From the NCBI GenBank assembly GCA_026874595.1, contig CM049315.1, forward strand, positions 67,775,916-67,839,915: a stretch of 64,000 bases of DNA. Reading direction: 5' to 3'. Source of the stretch: Sipunculus nudus (lineage: Eukaryota; Annelida; Sipuncula; Golfingiida; Sipunculidae). A model generated the notes under the pieces. That model was not told the origin of the DNA. It did no database searches and worked only from the letters and a program-made list of their open reading frames with translations. Below, piece by piece: positions 1 through 11,079 of the stretch (position 1 is its first letter; the number at the start of each line of letters is the position of its first letter). Made by a program: the position numbers and the translations under genes.

Positions 1-415
1 GGGTTACAGTAAGCCTAAGTCTGAATCTCTATTACAGATAGGGGTTACAGTAAGCCTAAGTCAGAACCTCTGTGTCAGGCAAGGGTTACAGTAAGCCTAA
101 GTCTGAACCTCTATCACAGGTGAGGGTTACAGTAAGCCTAAGTTAGAACCTCTGTGTCAGGCAAGGGTTACAGTAAGCCTAAGTCTGAACCCTTTTAGAA
201 GCAAGGGTTATAGTAAGCCTTAATTTGAACCTCTATAACAGGCAAGGGTTACATTAAGCCCAAGTATTAATCTCTATCACAGGCAAGGGTTACAGTAAGC
301 CTAAAAGTTTGAACATCTATGACAGGCAAGGGTAACTGTAAACCGAAGTCTGAACTTTTTTCAAAGGTAAGGGTTACAGTAAGCCTAAGTCTGAACCTTA
401 TTAACAAGCAAGGTT
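1..415. repeat. 41-bp tandem repeat array
   Basis: About ten head-to-tail units of roughly 41 bp. Each contains GGGTTACAGTAAGCCTAAGT followed by a variable TCTGAACCTCT and a CAGGCAA-like spacer. The array is already under way at base 1, so its true start is outside the window. Units become more diverged toward 415 (AAGTATTAATCTC, AAAAGTTTGAACATC). There is no conserved reading frame, so it is a minisatellite. GGGTTA recurs once per unit, but the array is not a telomeric hexamer repeat. Confidence 0.9.
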
Positions 416-450
416 TAAAACAGGAAACATCAATCTGACTGTGAAGCTAT

Positions 451-503
451 GCTGGAAATTCTAGCATGATCAGCGGCTGCTGGTAATTCCAGCATGATCA
501 GGG
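451..503. repeat. Two copies of a 28-bp palindrome-containing unit
   Basis: GCTGGAAATTCTAGCATGATCAG is followed 28 bp later by a similar copy, GCTGGTAATTCCAGCATGATCAG. Each copy has a near-palindromic core (TGCTGGTAATTCCAGCA) and a TGATCA palindrome. This is a minor local duplication. Confidence 0.6.
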
Positions 504-680
504 GCCTGACAGCACCTGGTTAGAGGGCAGGATCGAGGTGCTTATTAATGGCCCCACTTTATCCCTAACAGGATATCCTTCAGCATAATTGGTGCTGAAT
601 GTGTACAGCCACAGGTTGTCCCTGCTTGGGGAGTATAAGAGGGTCACAGTCGGCTTGGTGACAAACTCTCCCTGCCTCAC
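501..680 (-). CDS. Coding-like segment, unidentified (possible exon)
   Basis: This minus-strand stretch of about 55 open codons is richer in G+C at third positions than its surroundings (GTC ACC AAG CCG ACT GTG ACC CTC). It starts after a possible acceptor (GTGTGTGAGGCAG) and ends at TGA, with a weak possible donor (CAG|GTGCTG) just before. The peptide includes DNLWLYTFSTNYAEGYPV. A plus-strand frame across 589-800 is also open, so strand and coding status are both uncertain. I do not recognise it. A fragment of an old repeat is equally possible. Confidence 0.2.
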
Positions 681-1130
681 ACACTACAACTCGAGCTGCG
701 AATCCTGTCCCCGACACAGATTTCAATACATTTTGTATTACCAAATTCAATTAGATTTAGCTTCCAGCAAGCAACATAGTGAAATTTATTCTACATTTAA
801 ATGAGGTCTATTGAGAATGTAATTGATATATGCATGCATTTACTAGAAATGTTTAAAGTTACTGCATCTTCATTCCATGCCATTTCTTGATATGTTTCCC
901 ACACTAATCTCTATTAAATTACCACAATAGGTTCTGTCAGTGGCAAAATATGGTTGTGAAGTCAGGCATCAGTACACCCATGCACATCATTTGAACTACT
1001 ATGTTGCAAACAACAGCTGGTAACTCTAGATCAGAACTTTCCATGTTATATGTGTTGTTAATTTGATTATTAAAAGTTGCATTATGCATGCTCAGTCTAA
1101 AGATGGGTTTACCAAGCACGTGAAAATCTA

Positions 1131-1585
1131 CCGTAAAAACTGGTGTATAAGTCGAAAAATTTATACCTCGAATATCGATTGAGAAAAGCTACCCCGACTT
1201 ATACACCAAAACTTGTAAATGAAGCCCTGGATCGACCAGAAACTACGACTTACCTGTGTCACGATGTCAAAAATGGTGGCCAATGGGAGATCAACAGTAT
1301 TCTGTTATTGTATTGTCTTTTTTAAATCCTATTAACAATATTATTATTAAGCATTCAAATGTTGATATAAACAACAACAAGAAACAAAAATGTTCAATCT
1401 TTTTATTTGTTCAAGTGACACTCAAGTCAAATTAAAAAATCTCACTTACCTTCACATCCTCAGACGGAATGGTCTCAACCTGTCTCCTACTTTATTTGGC
1501 TAAAAATAATTGTTACTCCATTTTTTATGCAAAAAAATCCACCACGTCTTATAAACTAGTTCGTCTTATACACCCGTTTTTATGG
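1131..1585. mobile_element. 455-bp TA-flanked inverted-repeat MITE
   Basis: The left end is CCGTAAAAACTGGTGTATAA followed by GTCGAA. The right end reads, in reverse complement, CCATAAAAACGGGTGTATAA followed by GACGAA. The ends therefore form imperfect inverted repeats of about 26 bp with two mismatches. TA lies on both sides (1129-1130 and 1586-1587), the target duplication expected of Tc1/mariner/pogo-type elements. There is no transposase; the 60-codon frame starting at 1143 begins inside the inverted repeat and is not a gene. The superfamily is inferred from the TA flanks only. An internal GTAAGT donor-like site (about 1445) is treated as fortuitous. Confidence 0.75.
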
Positions 1586-1589
1586 TATA

Positions 1590-2497
1590 TGCAAAAAAAT
1601 TACTTTTTCATTCTAGTTATTTTATCATAAACCTTTACCGGGCCCCAAGGTATGCACAATGCATTATAAGACACACAGTAAAATGTAATTTTCAGTTGAG
1701 AATTGGATCCACATACTATGCTCGGTAAAGCACACATGGGCTCTGGTTACCATATGTATGACCTACGAATGCAGTGCGATCTAGTGGGTTTTGACATCAT
1801 CGGGCCAATATAGCAGTGTTTTACAACCCACCTAGTAAATATTCCCCACATGATTTTAAATTGCAATCCTCATTCACTTGGATCAAATGCCAGGTTATAA
1901 GTTTCTATTCCTGAAGCTGTGTTTCCACGTGCATGTATATGCATCAAATATCGATCATATGGTTTTGTAACTAGGATGTTTCAATGTGTCTGTTAGTGTT
2001 CATGCATGAAAATCACTACATGAGTGATATGAATGAATAGGGTCTGCATGAACAAATGCAGGTATTCCGACCAGATAAAATTAAATCACTCCACCATCTT
2101 TTTTTAAGAAGACCTTAGTGCTAGATCTACTGTACCAATATATATGTCTGCCAGTTCATTCATATATACACATTTATGAGCACAGCTTGAGAGTTACAAA
2201 ACATGCCCTTCAACAGAGACAGACAACTGGTTACAAGGACATCATATAAAGGGCCATCACCCACTGCTTAGAATAAGATGACTTCAGACAGCATGGGTAA
2301 TTAGGAAAACATCTAGGGGCTCTAAATAATGTTGCTGCATGGCTTTGGCCTTTTGAGACTCTGACATGACCAGCCTTTTGAACTGCCTTACAGACCTCAA
2401 GTGAGTTCTAATGGCTGTTCTTTAACTGTGAAAACAACAAGAACTCAAACAGCAAGGTATAACAGCTGTCACAGACAAAAACTGAAACCAGCGTCCC
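1590..2497. other. AT-rich DNA, no gene seen
   Basis: This is non-repetitive AT-rich sequence with a few TATATA stretches. A GTGAGT near 2401 and a GTAAGG on the other strand near 2393 look like splice donors, but no frame upstream of them stays open for a convincing exon. Confidence 0.5.
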
Positions 2498-2551
2498 TCA
2501 GCTCATGACCTTTAATATCACATCCAGGTCTGCTGCATCAGGGGCCTCATG
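2498..2551 (-). CDS. Candidate short exon, unidentified
   Basis: A strong acceptor (GAGTATTTTGTATTCTAG) on the minus strand is followed by 17 open codons (HEAPDAADLDVILKVMS) and TGA. An alternative end is a weak donor after AAG (GTCATG). The acidic, non-repetitive peptide and RNY-type codons are compatible with coding sequence, but the segment is short enough to be chance. It could belong to the same gene as 3572-3741, although the phases do not join directly. Confidence 0.3.
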   Translation of the reverse strand, partial: HEAPDAADLDVILKVMS

Positions 2552-3571
2552 CTAGAATACAAAATACTCAAATGCTGACACAAAATCAATATTTCAACTT
2601 AAATTTATGTTATTTTCATTACATCACTCAGACATAAGTGAATCTGAAATGGTTTTATGTCAGTATCAGGTAGCTTATAACAGGGTTATCAGGCATATTA
2701 CATCATACCCAATCCCCTTCTTATTAATTTATTATCCTGTACTCCCTGAAATTCATATAACTGGCAATTTAAATGTGACCTGAGACAAAACCTGGCGAGC
2801 TTTAATCTCCGATTGGTTTATGATCTCTTCTTCAGATGGCGCCACCATACATAAATGAAATGCCTAACTGAACCAAATAATTGCATATTGGTTGAAATTC
2901 CACACTTAGTGATTTCTACTCACAGAAACCCTAAAAAATACAGATTTGAATGTTTGAAAATTTCAAACATACAAACACAAACACACATAAAAAAACAGGA
3001 GGCTTGGGATGGAGGGCACACCACAGACAAATGGGTATTCCCAGCTGAAATGAGCTACAGTTATTTGAGCTAATATAGGCAGGTTAAATTATATCTACTA
3101 AATTGATTTTAAACCTACTTAAACTTTGAAAGTTTAAATGTTAATTCTGAGTGTGTCTTCAAGTGGTAAGTATTATTTTCTGACCCCCAGATACTAAAAG
3201 TCTTTGTCTCAGAGGGATACAATAAAATTGTGTAGAAGAAAAACCTCATGGTTTTCCAATCAACCAGGCACTCAGCCACAGGTAATAAGTTTAATTAAAT
3301 CTTCCCTGATGGAATGGTTAATTTAAATCCAGGTATAATTATTATTTGGTATTTCTAACATAATAAATAACAGTGACATTTTAACAAATGAGTTACTGGT
3401 TACCCAAAAACGTCCATACATGACATTAAATGACACTCTCAGCATACATTGCAAATGATAACAGTATGTACTAGAAATTACTGGGACTGAACAGGTCCTC
3501 AGTAAAGACTTCACTATGCCCAGGCTCAATAGTGCAATAGGTACAAATTTTCAGTCAAAATTTCACTGCAG

Positions 3572-3741
3572 TTACTTGAAAGGTTCTTGAGATAAAACAT
3601 TCAAAAGGAATATCCAGATGGCTGTCTGTTGTATGTACTGCTGGATTTCTGAGGGAGCTGAAATCTGTCTGCAGACATCCTCTTGTAGGCGCCTGTCTTC
3701 ATAAAAATTAATGGAACCTATTTGAGCACTTCTTGAGTTGA
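3572..3741 (-). CDS. Candidate exon, unidentified (possible last exon)
   Basis: An excellent minus-strand acceptor (CAGCTGTTTATTTTTGACAG) is followed by two bases and 55 open codons, then TAA. The peptide contains EDRRLQEDVCRQISAPSEI and then a hydrophobic IWIFLLNVL near its end. A GTAACT donor overlaps the stop (exon end 3576), so this may be internal or terminal. Other frames on both strands are poorer. I recognise no domain. Confidence 0.4.
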
Positions 3742-4220
3742 CTGTCAAAAATAAACAGCTGGATTGATGAAAGGAAACCGTAATTACTACAGGGCACCAG
3801 CTTTGTCTAGTCTCTTATGATATAAAATAAAATATTTGTTCATGTTTAGGTCTATGTCCTTGAACACCAAGAGCAGTCTGTCATTGATGGTGTATATAAT
3901 CATTTGCAATAACATGCGTTTTATCTCATGCTATTAGTTCATTTCAGATAAATACAAATGTTTCCAAGCAAATCATTCCAGCACAAGGACAAATAGTCAC
4001 ATACCACCTCCAATTCACCTATTTTATACATTGTTATGGTTCTGTGTGTCAGTAAATTCAGTCCTTATTTGTCTGTTTATCATGTTACAGAACCTAATAT
4101 CAACAGATCAAGTAGTCGTGATGTACATAAATTTTGTAATGGAGATATATAAAATCATATTCTGTAACACAAGGCAGCGTGAAATGTCTAGGGGCATGAA
4201 TAAAGAATTCAGTGGTTTTT

Positions 4221-5054
4221 TGTTAACAAACAATTACAATTTATTCTTAAAACAACCCTAATATACAATACACTTAATCAGTACAATTACACAGTACAAC
4301 AGTCAATCAATACAAGTATATAAATAAAGTGTACAGTCCCTGGATTCCACCACTGTCACAGCGATAACAAGTCCTTTATAACGTACAACCCAGATGAACA
4401 GTTCACATAAATCTATTCAAAGAATATTTCAGAGAATAACATTCCAGTTCTTTCACAAAATCAATCTGTTGTAATCCCAAAGTGAAGTTCTTGTTATAAT
4501 CCCGAAAGCAAACTGAAGACTATATAAGATCCATCACAAATTTAGAAGAAAATCTATATAACTGCTGCAATTACAGGAAATGTTCCACAAACTCTTACAC
4601 TCTTCTGTGTCCGCTGGAATATATCTCTCTCCTCTCTCTTGGCTCTAAAAGCAGCCCCTTTATATTATTTTTTACCTTAAGCCTTGAACTTGCCATTTCT
4701 CGAATAATCCAAAGAAACCAATAGCACATACGTTACAGGGAACATCTAGAACAACATCGCTGTGTTTCTACATATCAGGGTTCACACGTGGGCCGGCCTG
4801 GATTGGCCAATCGAGAAAGCCCCAGACTAGCATGACCGCTGTGTTTACACTTGGGCCGCCTCTGGCCAGCTATAACAAGGAACGCTGTAGCATAGCAAAG
4901 CCCAGAGCTTATGTCAAACACGAATCAGAATGTCAACAGCGTCCAATAAAAGAGACGTGTCAACAGCTCACAATAAAACAGACATCTGTGACAATCATAA
5001 CAAGACTGCGTGACCAGAAGCTCAATCATCAGCATGCACGATAACTCCCTAACA
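4221..5054 (-). mobile_element. Candidate solo LTR, minus orientation
   Basis: The 834-bp segment has LTR-type ends. Read on the minus strand it starts TGTTAGGGAG and ends GTTAACA, with a TATAAAGGGG box at about 4655-4664 in the middle and AATAAA about 20 bases before the 3' end. Its length is almost the same as the better-supported LTR at 54853-55691. No matching target-site duplication is visible (left flank TTTT, right flank AGGA), which weakens the boundaries. No internal retrotransposon region lies beside it, so it would be a solo LTR. Confidence 0.45.
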
Positions 5055-6840
5055 AGGAGAATAAACATGAAAGAAGAAACACCAGTCTGAAGCTTGAAAA
5101 TTCTTTATTTGTCAGGTTGTGTGGTCTGATCACATCTGATGGCAGCTAATATGCGTTCCTGTACAGGAGTAATTAAAAGGTTTGAGAATGAAAAATACTA
5201 GCAGATACCACATTATTTTAGGCAGAACACCCTAAATTGCATGTATATTTAATATGCCTGGTATGTGAATAGGTCCCTTTAATCGAAGATGTTCAAAATT
5301 GTGTTTTTGTATTACAGTTTGTAGAATTTAGGTCACAGTGAAATAATTGTAGGTTTCCAAAGAATTTTCCCTGAGACCTCCCTGGATCTTAAATTAGAAG
5401 TTTCTGGGTCAAACAATCATTTGTGAACAGCCTGACAGTTAAATGGTCAAGAGGAACAAAGGGTGATCACCATAGCTCAGATGACTTCCAGTCAGCCGAA
5501 ACTGATCGAGGAGACAAATAACCATAAGATATACCTGCAAATTTAACAAGAAATGGAGGAGTTAGTTTTTTAGTTACTGCATCATATATGATATGTTTAA
5601 TTCAAAATTGAAAAATTTCATGAATAATCTAAAAATCCTTCAAGTGTGATCAAAACTGAAGCTGGTAAATAGACTCATATGCCATTTTAATTAGAAGTGG
5701 GCATGAGTAAAGAAGTTTTAGACATGGCATTACATATATATTGTTCAGGGACAGATGGACAGACATGTGCAGAGGTGAACACTATATATCGTCCCCCCTT
5801 ATTGCGGCAGGGGACAACATATATCAATGGCTCTAAATCAATGTCTTTACCATCTAGCTGTCTTATACCTAGTTCTTCATATACAGAGAAGCCTGGTGTT
5901 TTGATAGTAATTACTGGACTTTGTGACCACAAGGTCATGAACTCATAACCTGTATGGACTGCCTTCTGTGTTAAAGTCTTTACCACAAGGGTGTACCCTC
6001 TCCACCCAGGAGTGAATAATTAGTTACTTATAACTAAAGGTGCAGACAGGCCTGGACCACTCCTTGGTAGTCTAATCCTACACATAGACAGTCTGATCCT
6101 GATCCAGTTCAGATGAAGGAGGAAAGGTCCAGTAAGTGGACTTGTCCAAGTGGTCTAGTCCATTTATTAAAAATAATGAATAATAAATCAAAATTGATTT
6201 TTTTATTCAACATTATTTTTCTACCTATATTTGTTCCAATATTTAACAAAACCAGAAATCACGTACACAGCAAACCGTGAATTAAATGTAATATTATAAT
6301 CTATACATGAATCGCAAGACCTGGGTTTGATTTTGTAATGATAATTTAATTAAAATCACATTAATCTTTGTAAATAATTAAACAGCAGTGGAATAGCTTG
6401 TGTCTCTGTGTGAGCATGGTGGTTGGAAAGTTAGAATATACACCAAACTGTGCAGGGTGGGGTGAGCTGATTAAAAGAATTTGCTGGGCAGGAATGACTG
6501 AAAATAGAAAACTTATTATCTTACGTTAACATTTATTATATAAAGTATATATAGGCCTATGTATTTAATATACAGAAATTGTTCTTGATATACTTTGCTA
6601 CACAGTGATAGAGAGGAAAAGCATCACCATTGTAAAACATTAGGGGACAAATTGATTATAAGGCTGAACATGTCACTTCAGTCACAAGTTTATAATATAA
6701 ACTGACCCTTCACTGTTACTTTGAGATTAAAAATTTAAAACAGTACACATATATAATTATACTTTTGTAGCTGTAGTTGCTTTAAATACATTTTATGTAG
6801 CAAAATATTCATTACATCTCAAGGTTTATAACAACAGCAC
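5055..6840. other. AT-rich DNA with old repeat fragments
   Basis: At 5472-5510 there is a decayed copy of the hairpin end seen in other families (AGCTCAGATGACTTCCAGTC). At 6040-6170 there is a palindrome-rich stretch (CCTGGACCACTCC, then GTGGACTTGTCCAAGTGGTC) related to 10300-10370. Frames at 5687-5986 are open on both strands but contain nothing recognisable. Confidence 0.5.
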
Positions 6841-6845
6841 TCAAA

Positions 6846-7040
6846 ATGACCGGTATCGCATCCCAATTTGCGACACAAAATAGACGCGGTGCGACCCGAT
6901 TTCCCTTTTGTATCGCTCTGTTGGAACCAATTAAAATGCATGTCTGGCATTTTGAGGTAAATGATTTCTTGGACCCCTGCGTGGTGAAATGCAGCGTAAA
7001 CAGAACAGTAAATATGTGTATCAGAAATGCAAGTGCATGA
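6846..7040 (+). CDS. Candidate first coding exon, unidentified
   Basis: An ATG with A at -3 opens a 64-codon frame with more G+C and CpG than its neighbourhood. Two good donors lie inside it: GAG|GTAAAT at 6956 and ACA|GTAAATATG at 7008. The latter would give an exon of about 54 codons. Caution: the exactly opposed minus-strand frame over 6846-6960 is also open and cysteine-rich, so the direction is uncertain. The peptide starts MTGIASQFATQNRRGATR, which I do not recognise. Confidence 0.25.
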   Translation: MTGIASQFATQNRRGATRFPFCIALLEPIKMHVWHFEVNDFLDPCVVKCSVNRTVNMCIRNASA

Positions 7041-7179
7041 CTAAGACCGTGGGGTTCAGTTAATTCTTATGTGAGCGAACTTCATTGAACGATGTATATA
7101 TAACGTAATATGTGTTTGCTGCATAATTTTCCCAGTAAGCTAATCCTACTAACACCTGTGATACCTGACCCACACACCC

Positions 7180-7370
7180 ATTGGCTGAAATTGCTTCGAC
7201 ATTATTTGACCCATGTGTTTATTGGTTGACCTCAACTTTATTTGAATACACATCATCTGACCTCTGACCCCCGCTGGTGCTACTGTCTGACCGCTGTGTT
7301 TTTTTACACTTCACTGACTAAACGGTTTGGCTTCGGTGGACTTGACCTGCTATAAAGAGTTCACCAATGT
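7180..7370 (+). promoter_or_regulatory. Promoter-like patch: inverted CCAAT boxes and TATA box
   Basis: Two ATTGG motifs (CCCATTGGCTGA near 7180, TTTATTGGTTGA near 7222) lie upstream of CTGCTATAAAGAG near 7351-7363. The spacing is reasonable for a core promoter reading rightward, but an eroded LTR would show the same motifs. No transcript start or gene can be assigned. Confidence 0.25.
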
Positions 7371-7447
7371 GAATCAGAAAGGAAACTATTTGTAACTAGA
7401 CATTTCTTGGCACCACAGGTGCCAGAGTATCCCCAGACATAGTACAG

Positions 7448-7468
7448 CCCCCCCCCCCCCCCCCCCCC
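7448..7468. repeat. C21 homopolymer
   Basis: There are 21 consecutive C just inside the left end of element A copy 1. The same place is C-rich in the other copies (around 30443, 37145 and 56157), so the run belongs to the element. Confidence 0.95.
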
Positions 7469-8230
7469 TTTAAGAATAGGCCCCCATTTTTAGCAGCATA
7501 TACTGACCCTTGGCAAGCAATTATTGTTTCTTCCATCTATCAATCCACAATCTTTTTGAAGATGTTGGTCCTGGGACCTTGACCTTTTTGCACATCACAA
7601 GGCTACATCAATAAAAGCAGGAATTATCATCCAAAAACTAATTTTTGGACAGATGGCTCCTGTGACCTTCACCTTTGACCTTGTGACCTCAAAATTGATA
7701 GGGGTCTTCCACTCTTGGCAGGTGAACTATATGTGCAAGATGAAAGATCTGAGATGAAATGTTTGGCTGAAAATGCATCCATAAACTTTTTAAAGATGTG
7801 TCCTGTGACCTAGACCTCATGACCCCAAAATCAATTTGGGTCTTGCTTTTCCAATGGGACATATACAAGTCAAATCTGAAATCCATACATCAATAAAAGC
7901 AAGAATTATCATCCAAAAACTAATTTTTGGACAGATGGCTCCTGTGACCTTCACCTTTGACCTTGTGACCTCAAAATTGATAGGGGTCTTCCACTCTTGG
8001 CAGGTGAACTATATGTGCAAGATGAAAGGTCTGAGATGAATTGTTTGGCTGAAAATGCATCCACAAAGTTTTTAAAGATGTGTCCTGTGACCTTGACCTT
8101 TGACCTCATGACCCCAAAATCAATTCAGGTCTTGCTTTTTCAATTTTCTTACCTATATCTATACAAATGTAAAGTTTAAAAAAGATCAGTGAAATATTTT
8201 TTGAGCTATCCCGCTCACAAGGTTTTTCTG

Positions 8231-8246
8231 CGGCGGCGGCGGCGGG
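8231..8246. repeat. (CGG)5 microsatellite in element A
   Basis: Five CGG units lie next to the right inverted end of element A. The corresponding positions in the other copies hold a degenerate remnant (32225), 13 units (40195) and an interrupted tract (58321). Confidence 0.9.
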
Positions 8247-8299
8247 ACCGTCGTGAAACCATAGTATCCCGACTTTGTCTGGGGATAAAATTATTTTAG

Positions 8300-9420
8300 C
8301 AAAGCAAATTATCCACGTTCATTAAACGGGCCGTATGTGGCTAACAATGTGCCTTCGTTTTACTGTTATATCAAAATCATCACCAGGTCTAGCATAATGC
8401 CGCCGCCGGCGATGTCAGCCTTTCACCTGTTCACATCGTCAGTGTGAATTCAACATTACAAGTAAATTCTTGATTACGCTGAAATGTGGTGAAAATAAAA
8501 TTAAAACTGTATCTTATATCCTTATCCTATTATCTGATCCGCTTTTTCCGGGCATTGCGTTCTGTCACGGTGGTGGTAGATATATAACTTGGAAATACCC
8601 GCCTGTGTACGCTCTTTACACAGCGCTTTACCTATAGGGCTACTTCCTATATCGTAAGGTGCTGTTTGTTATGACCTCGTATCCTGCTTTGCAACACCAG
8701 AGGGGAGCACTGTATTTTTGACCAATCAGATGAAACTTTGTGCTGGAAGACAAAGCCAAGCGAGGAATACCAAAGCCAATCATATTCATTTCTTTTTGAG
8801 TGACAGCTCATCCCCCAGCGTAACCGTCTAAACAGGCCACAGGCTCAGAGAGAATTGCCCCTGACGTGGTTTGCTTAGGGCCTTGGGCACATAGGATGCT
8901 CGGCCGGTGAGCTTTAATTCAAACGAAACGTAACAACAAAGGCTGCGTGCACACCTCGCTGGCTGGTTTCAGTTCTGCAGACAACAGATACATGGCTACG
9001 CTAACACAGTCATAATGTCATAATCGAATCGGTCGATGATGCGAGAATGCAGAGGGAGCAATTTAAATTCGACCGGAAACTCATCAAACGGCGCTTGAAG
9101 CGCGGCAATGGGCGGAGCCAGGATGCCTGTCTAGTGTTTGTTTATTGGCATCTGATTGGCTGCTTGTCACATCGTACTCACGTTTATTTCAGTGGACAAC
9201 AAACCGCCATCTGGTGTCTAAATATATCATAAACGGTCAAAGCTGGCAGCGTGAAAATCAGTTGCTTCTTTAGAAGCGCAAGATTTCCGCTGCCTTGGGA
9301 GCGTACCGCCTGTGTGGCGGATTTGGGGAATCCCCGTAAAAAAGTCCCGCTCACTTGTCAACAGAAAAAGCTTTTCGTGCTATATTTGGAAGGTTATCCG
9401 TTATATAATTATTCAAATTT
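8300..9420. promoter_or_regulatory. CpG-rich, NF-Y/GC-box-rich promoter-like region
   Basis: This kilobase has visibly more G+C and CpG than the rest of the unique sequence. It contains three full CCAAT-box consensus sites (GACCAATCAGA at 8718, AGCCAATCAT at 8775, and the inverted CTGATTGGCT at about 9152), a GC box (ATGGGCGGAGCC at 9108), a CRE-like TGACGTGG at 8861 and, on the minus strand near 9210-9224, ACACCAGATGGCGG, which resembles the CTCF core. There is no TATA box. A possible short first exon, ATGCTCGGCCG|GTGAGC, lies near 8897. These motif assignments follow known vertebrate and insect consensus sites. Whether a gene starts here, and in which direction, is inference. Confidence 0.4.
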
Positions 9421-9809
9421 ATATTTAAAAAACTGGCCACATGAATAGACCCCTCAAATGAACTTGTCATGTTTCTATAAAGACATGCAGACAAAGTGAG
9501 GCTATGTAGTACACATTGATGTTAAAGGATCTTCACAACTGACTTGGACAGCACAATTAATTTAATGCTTTGGTAGCAATGCAAATATTTATACAAGAAC
9601 TGCAATAATGCTTTAATTTTTGTAAATGCTTTGATTTATTATTCATTTGAATAAATTTATTCAATAAACAGCTGAAAATGATATTTTTGTGTTAATTGCT
9701 CTTGACAACTCATATGTTAGTTTTCTTATCATGCTCAGTTGTAACTTTCTCTATAAATGACAGTAATAACTTAAAGAAACTTGCCTTTTTTACCTGAATC
9801 TTCCCCTCG

Positions 9810-9840
<31 letters not shown>

Positions 9841-9983
9841 TACAATCTTCAGCTGAGCGATTACTTAAAATCATGAGGTGTTCATATTTACATATTAATT
9901 TTGAATATCTATATTTCTTTTATAGGTATGTTTTGCAAACTATTAAATATATATAATTTACCATTTTGGCAACATTATATATA

Positions 9984-10056
<73 letters not shown>
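9810..10056. repeat. AT dinucleotide microsatellites
   Basis: A (TA) run lies at about 9812-9834, and a longer uninterrupted (AT) run of about 69 bp at 9988-10056. Both are embedded in AT-rich DNA. The 74-codon frame across the second run encodes only an IY repeat and is not a gene. Confidence 0.95.
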
Positions 10057-10060
<4 letters not shown>

Positions 10061-10710
10061 AGGTATATATATCACCAAATAGTGTGCATGACAGCATTTC
10101 AGCCCTTTATTTAAATCAAATCTGATAAATACAAAAATTGCTAATAAAAATTCAATAACTGCTAATCAAAATTTAATTTGAATAGCAGTTCTGCTAGACA
10201 TAATTTTTTTCAACAATTTGGGCACTGAACAAGATTTGTAGGTTGAAACTAAATCCATAAAATCATCTGTTTAGCATAAACCTTTAAAATTCAAACAGGG
10301 TGGTCTGGACTGGACCAGTCCAGGGATAAGCAGTCTGGTATTTTGTGTCAGCTGATCCTGAGACTTGATGATAATTGGGGTAACCTATGAACTCCCATGC
10401 AGCCATTCTTGTCCTTGCCACACATTTTAAAATATTTATGACATCCACATCCAATCAGCACCTGTCACATGTAATTGTTTATGCATATGGTCAGGGACCT
10501 TGACTTTGATGCCTGCTGTGAAAGACAGATGTTTTTCCCTCATCATTCCCAGAGAAAAAACTTTAACACTGAATAAACTACATTCCTTAAACCTTTTTAC
10601 AGCTTCCTTCTAGTAAACTAGGTGATTCCTTCATTCTATAATTGCAAATTACTCTCAGTGATGAACTAAATATTTCCACAAAATCTTTCTTTACAAATTT
10701 TTAAACAAAT
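10057..10710. other. AT-rich DNA, no gene seen
   Basis: Unique AT-rich sequence. The only notable item is a near-palindrome at 10303-10323 (CTGGACTGGACCAGTCCAG), related to the one around 6050-6165. Confidence 0.5.
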
Positions 10711-10712
10711 TA

Positions 10713-11075
10713 GGTGCAGCCCTATTTGAAGTGCTATTAAAGGACCATTATGCTCAGCTTATTTTGCTTGAAGGAATCAGAATGCATTACCAAGACATCA
10801 AGGGCATTAATCTCTGCCACACAACACCAAGTTTTACAGGGGCTTTCATCTGTGATAAATTATATAAAATCCATCAAAACTCTTGCCTCATTAAAAAGGA
10901 AATTAAAGCCAAACTGACAACCAGCTGTTTACTTTCAAAGAACGTGTTTAACCAAAACAAATCTGTTAATCCACAACGTGGCATGGGTAACCTGTTGCTA
11001 AGACTTAACTCTAAACAATGCCCGTTGAAAAATCTGCAATTTTGCCCTGTCCCATTGGGGATCTTCAGCTCATAG
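10713..11075 (+). CDS. Open frame, weak exon candidate, unidentified
   Basis: The frame stays open for about 120 codons. It follows an acceptor-like TTTTTAAACAAATTAG, and its first 50 codons have fairly coding-like composition (ALFEVLLKDHYAQLILLEGI). There is no upstream ATG in good context. A mediocre donor (ATGG|GTAACC) occurs at about 10986. The second half is rich in K, N and L, as AT-rich noncoding frames are. This is possibly one exon, more probably chance. Confidence 0.2.
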   Translation, partial: GAALFEVLLKDHYAQLILLEGIRMHYQDIKGINLCHTTPSFTGAFICDKLYKIHQNSCLIKKEIKAKLTTSCLLSKNVFNQNKSVNPQRGMGNLLLRLNSKQCPLKNLQFCPVPLGIFSS

Positions 11076-11079
11076 ATTA

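Larger units (their letters stand above)
7394..8290. mobile_element. Tandem-core element A, copy 1
   Basis: The left end is AACTAGACATTTCTTGGCAC, then GTATCCCCAGACATAGT and a run of 21 C. The right end is a CGG tract, GACCGTCGTGAAACC, and ACTTTGTCTGGGGATA. GTATCCCCAGACAWAGT and its reverse complement form the inverted ends. The core holds about two roughly 285-bp units with TTTTTGGACAGATGGCTCC and TGACCTTTGACC motifs. The frames at 7689-8179 are translations of these units. Three more copies lie at 30418, 37092 and 56104. It is non-autonomous, and its partner element is not in the window. Confidence 0.75.

Noticed and set aside
1-415. Possible telomeric or subtelomeric repeat because of GGGTTA
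   Set aside because: The unit is 41 bp, and GGGTTA appears only once per unit. No TTAGGG runs are present.
1440-1500. Minus-strand exon-like VETIPSEDVK followed by GTAAGTGAG
   Set aside because: It lies inside the 455-bp inverted-repeat element, and the possible acceptor has in-frame stops beside it. More likely a chance feature of the MITE.
9988-10056. Poly-IY protein from a 74-codon frame
   Set aside because: Translation of an AT dinucleotide microsatellite.
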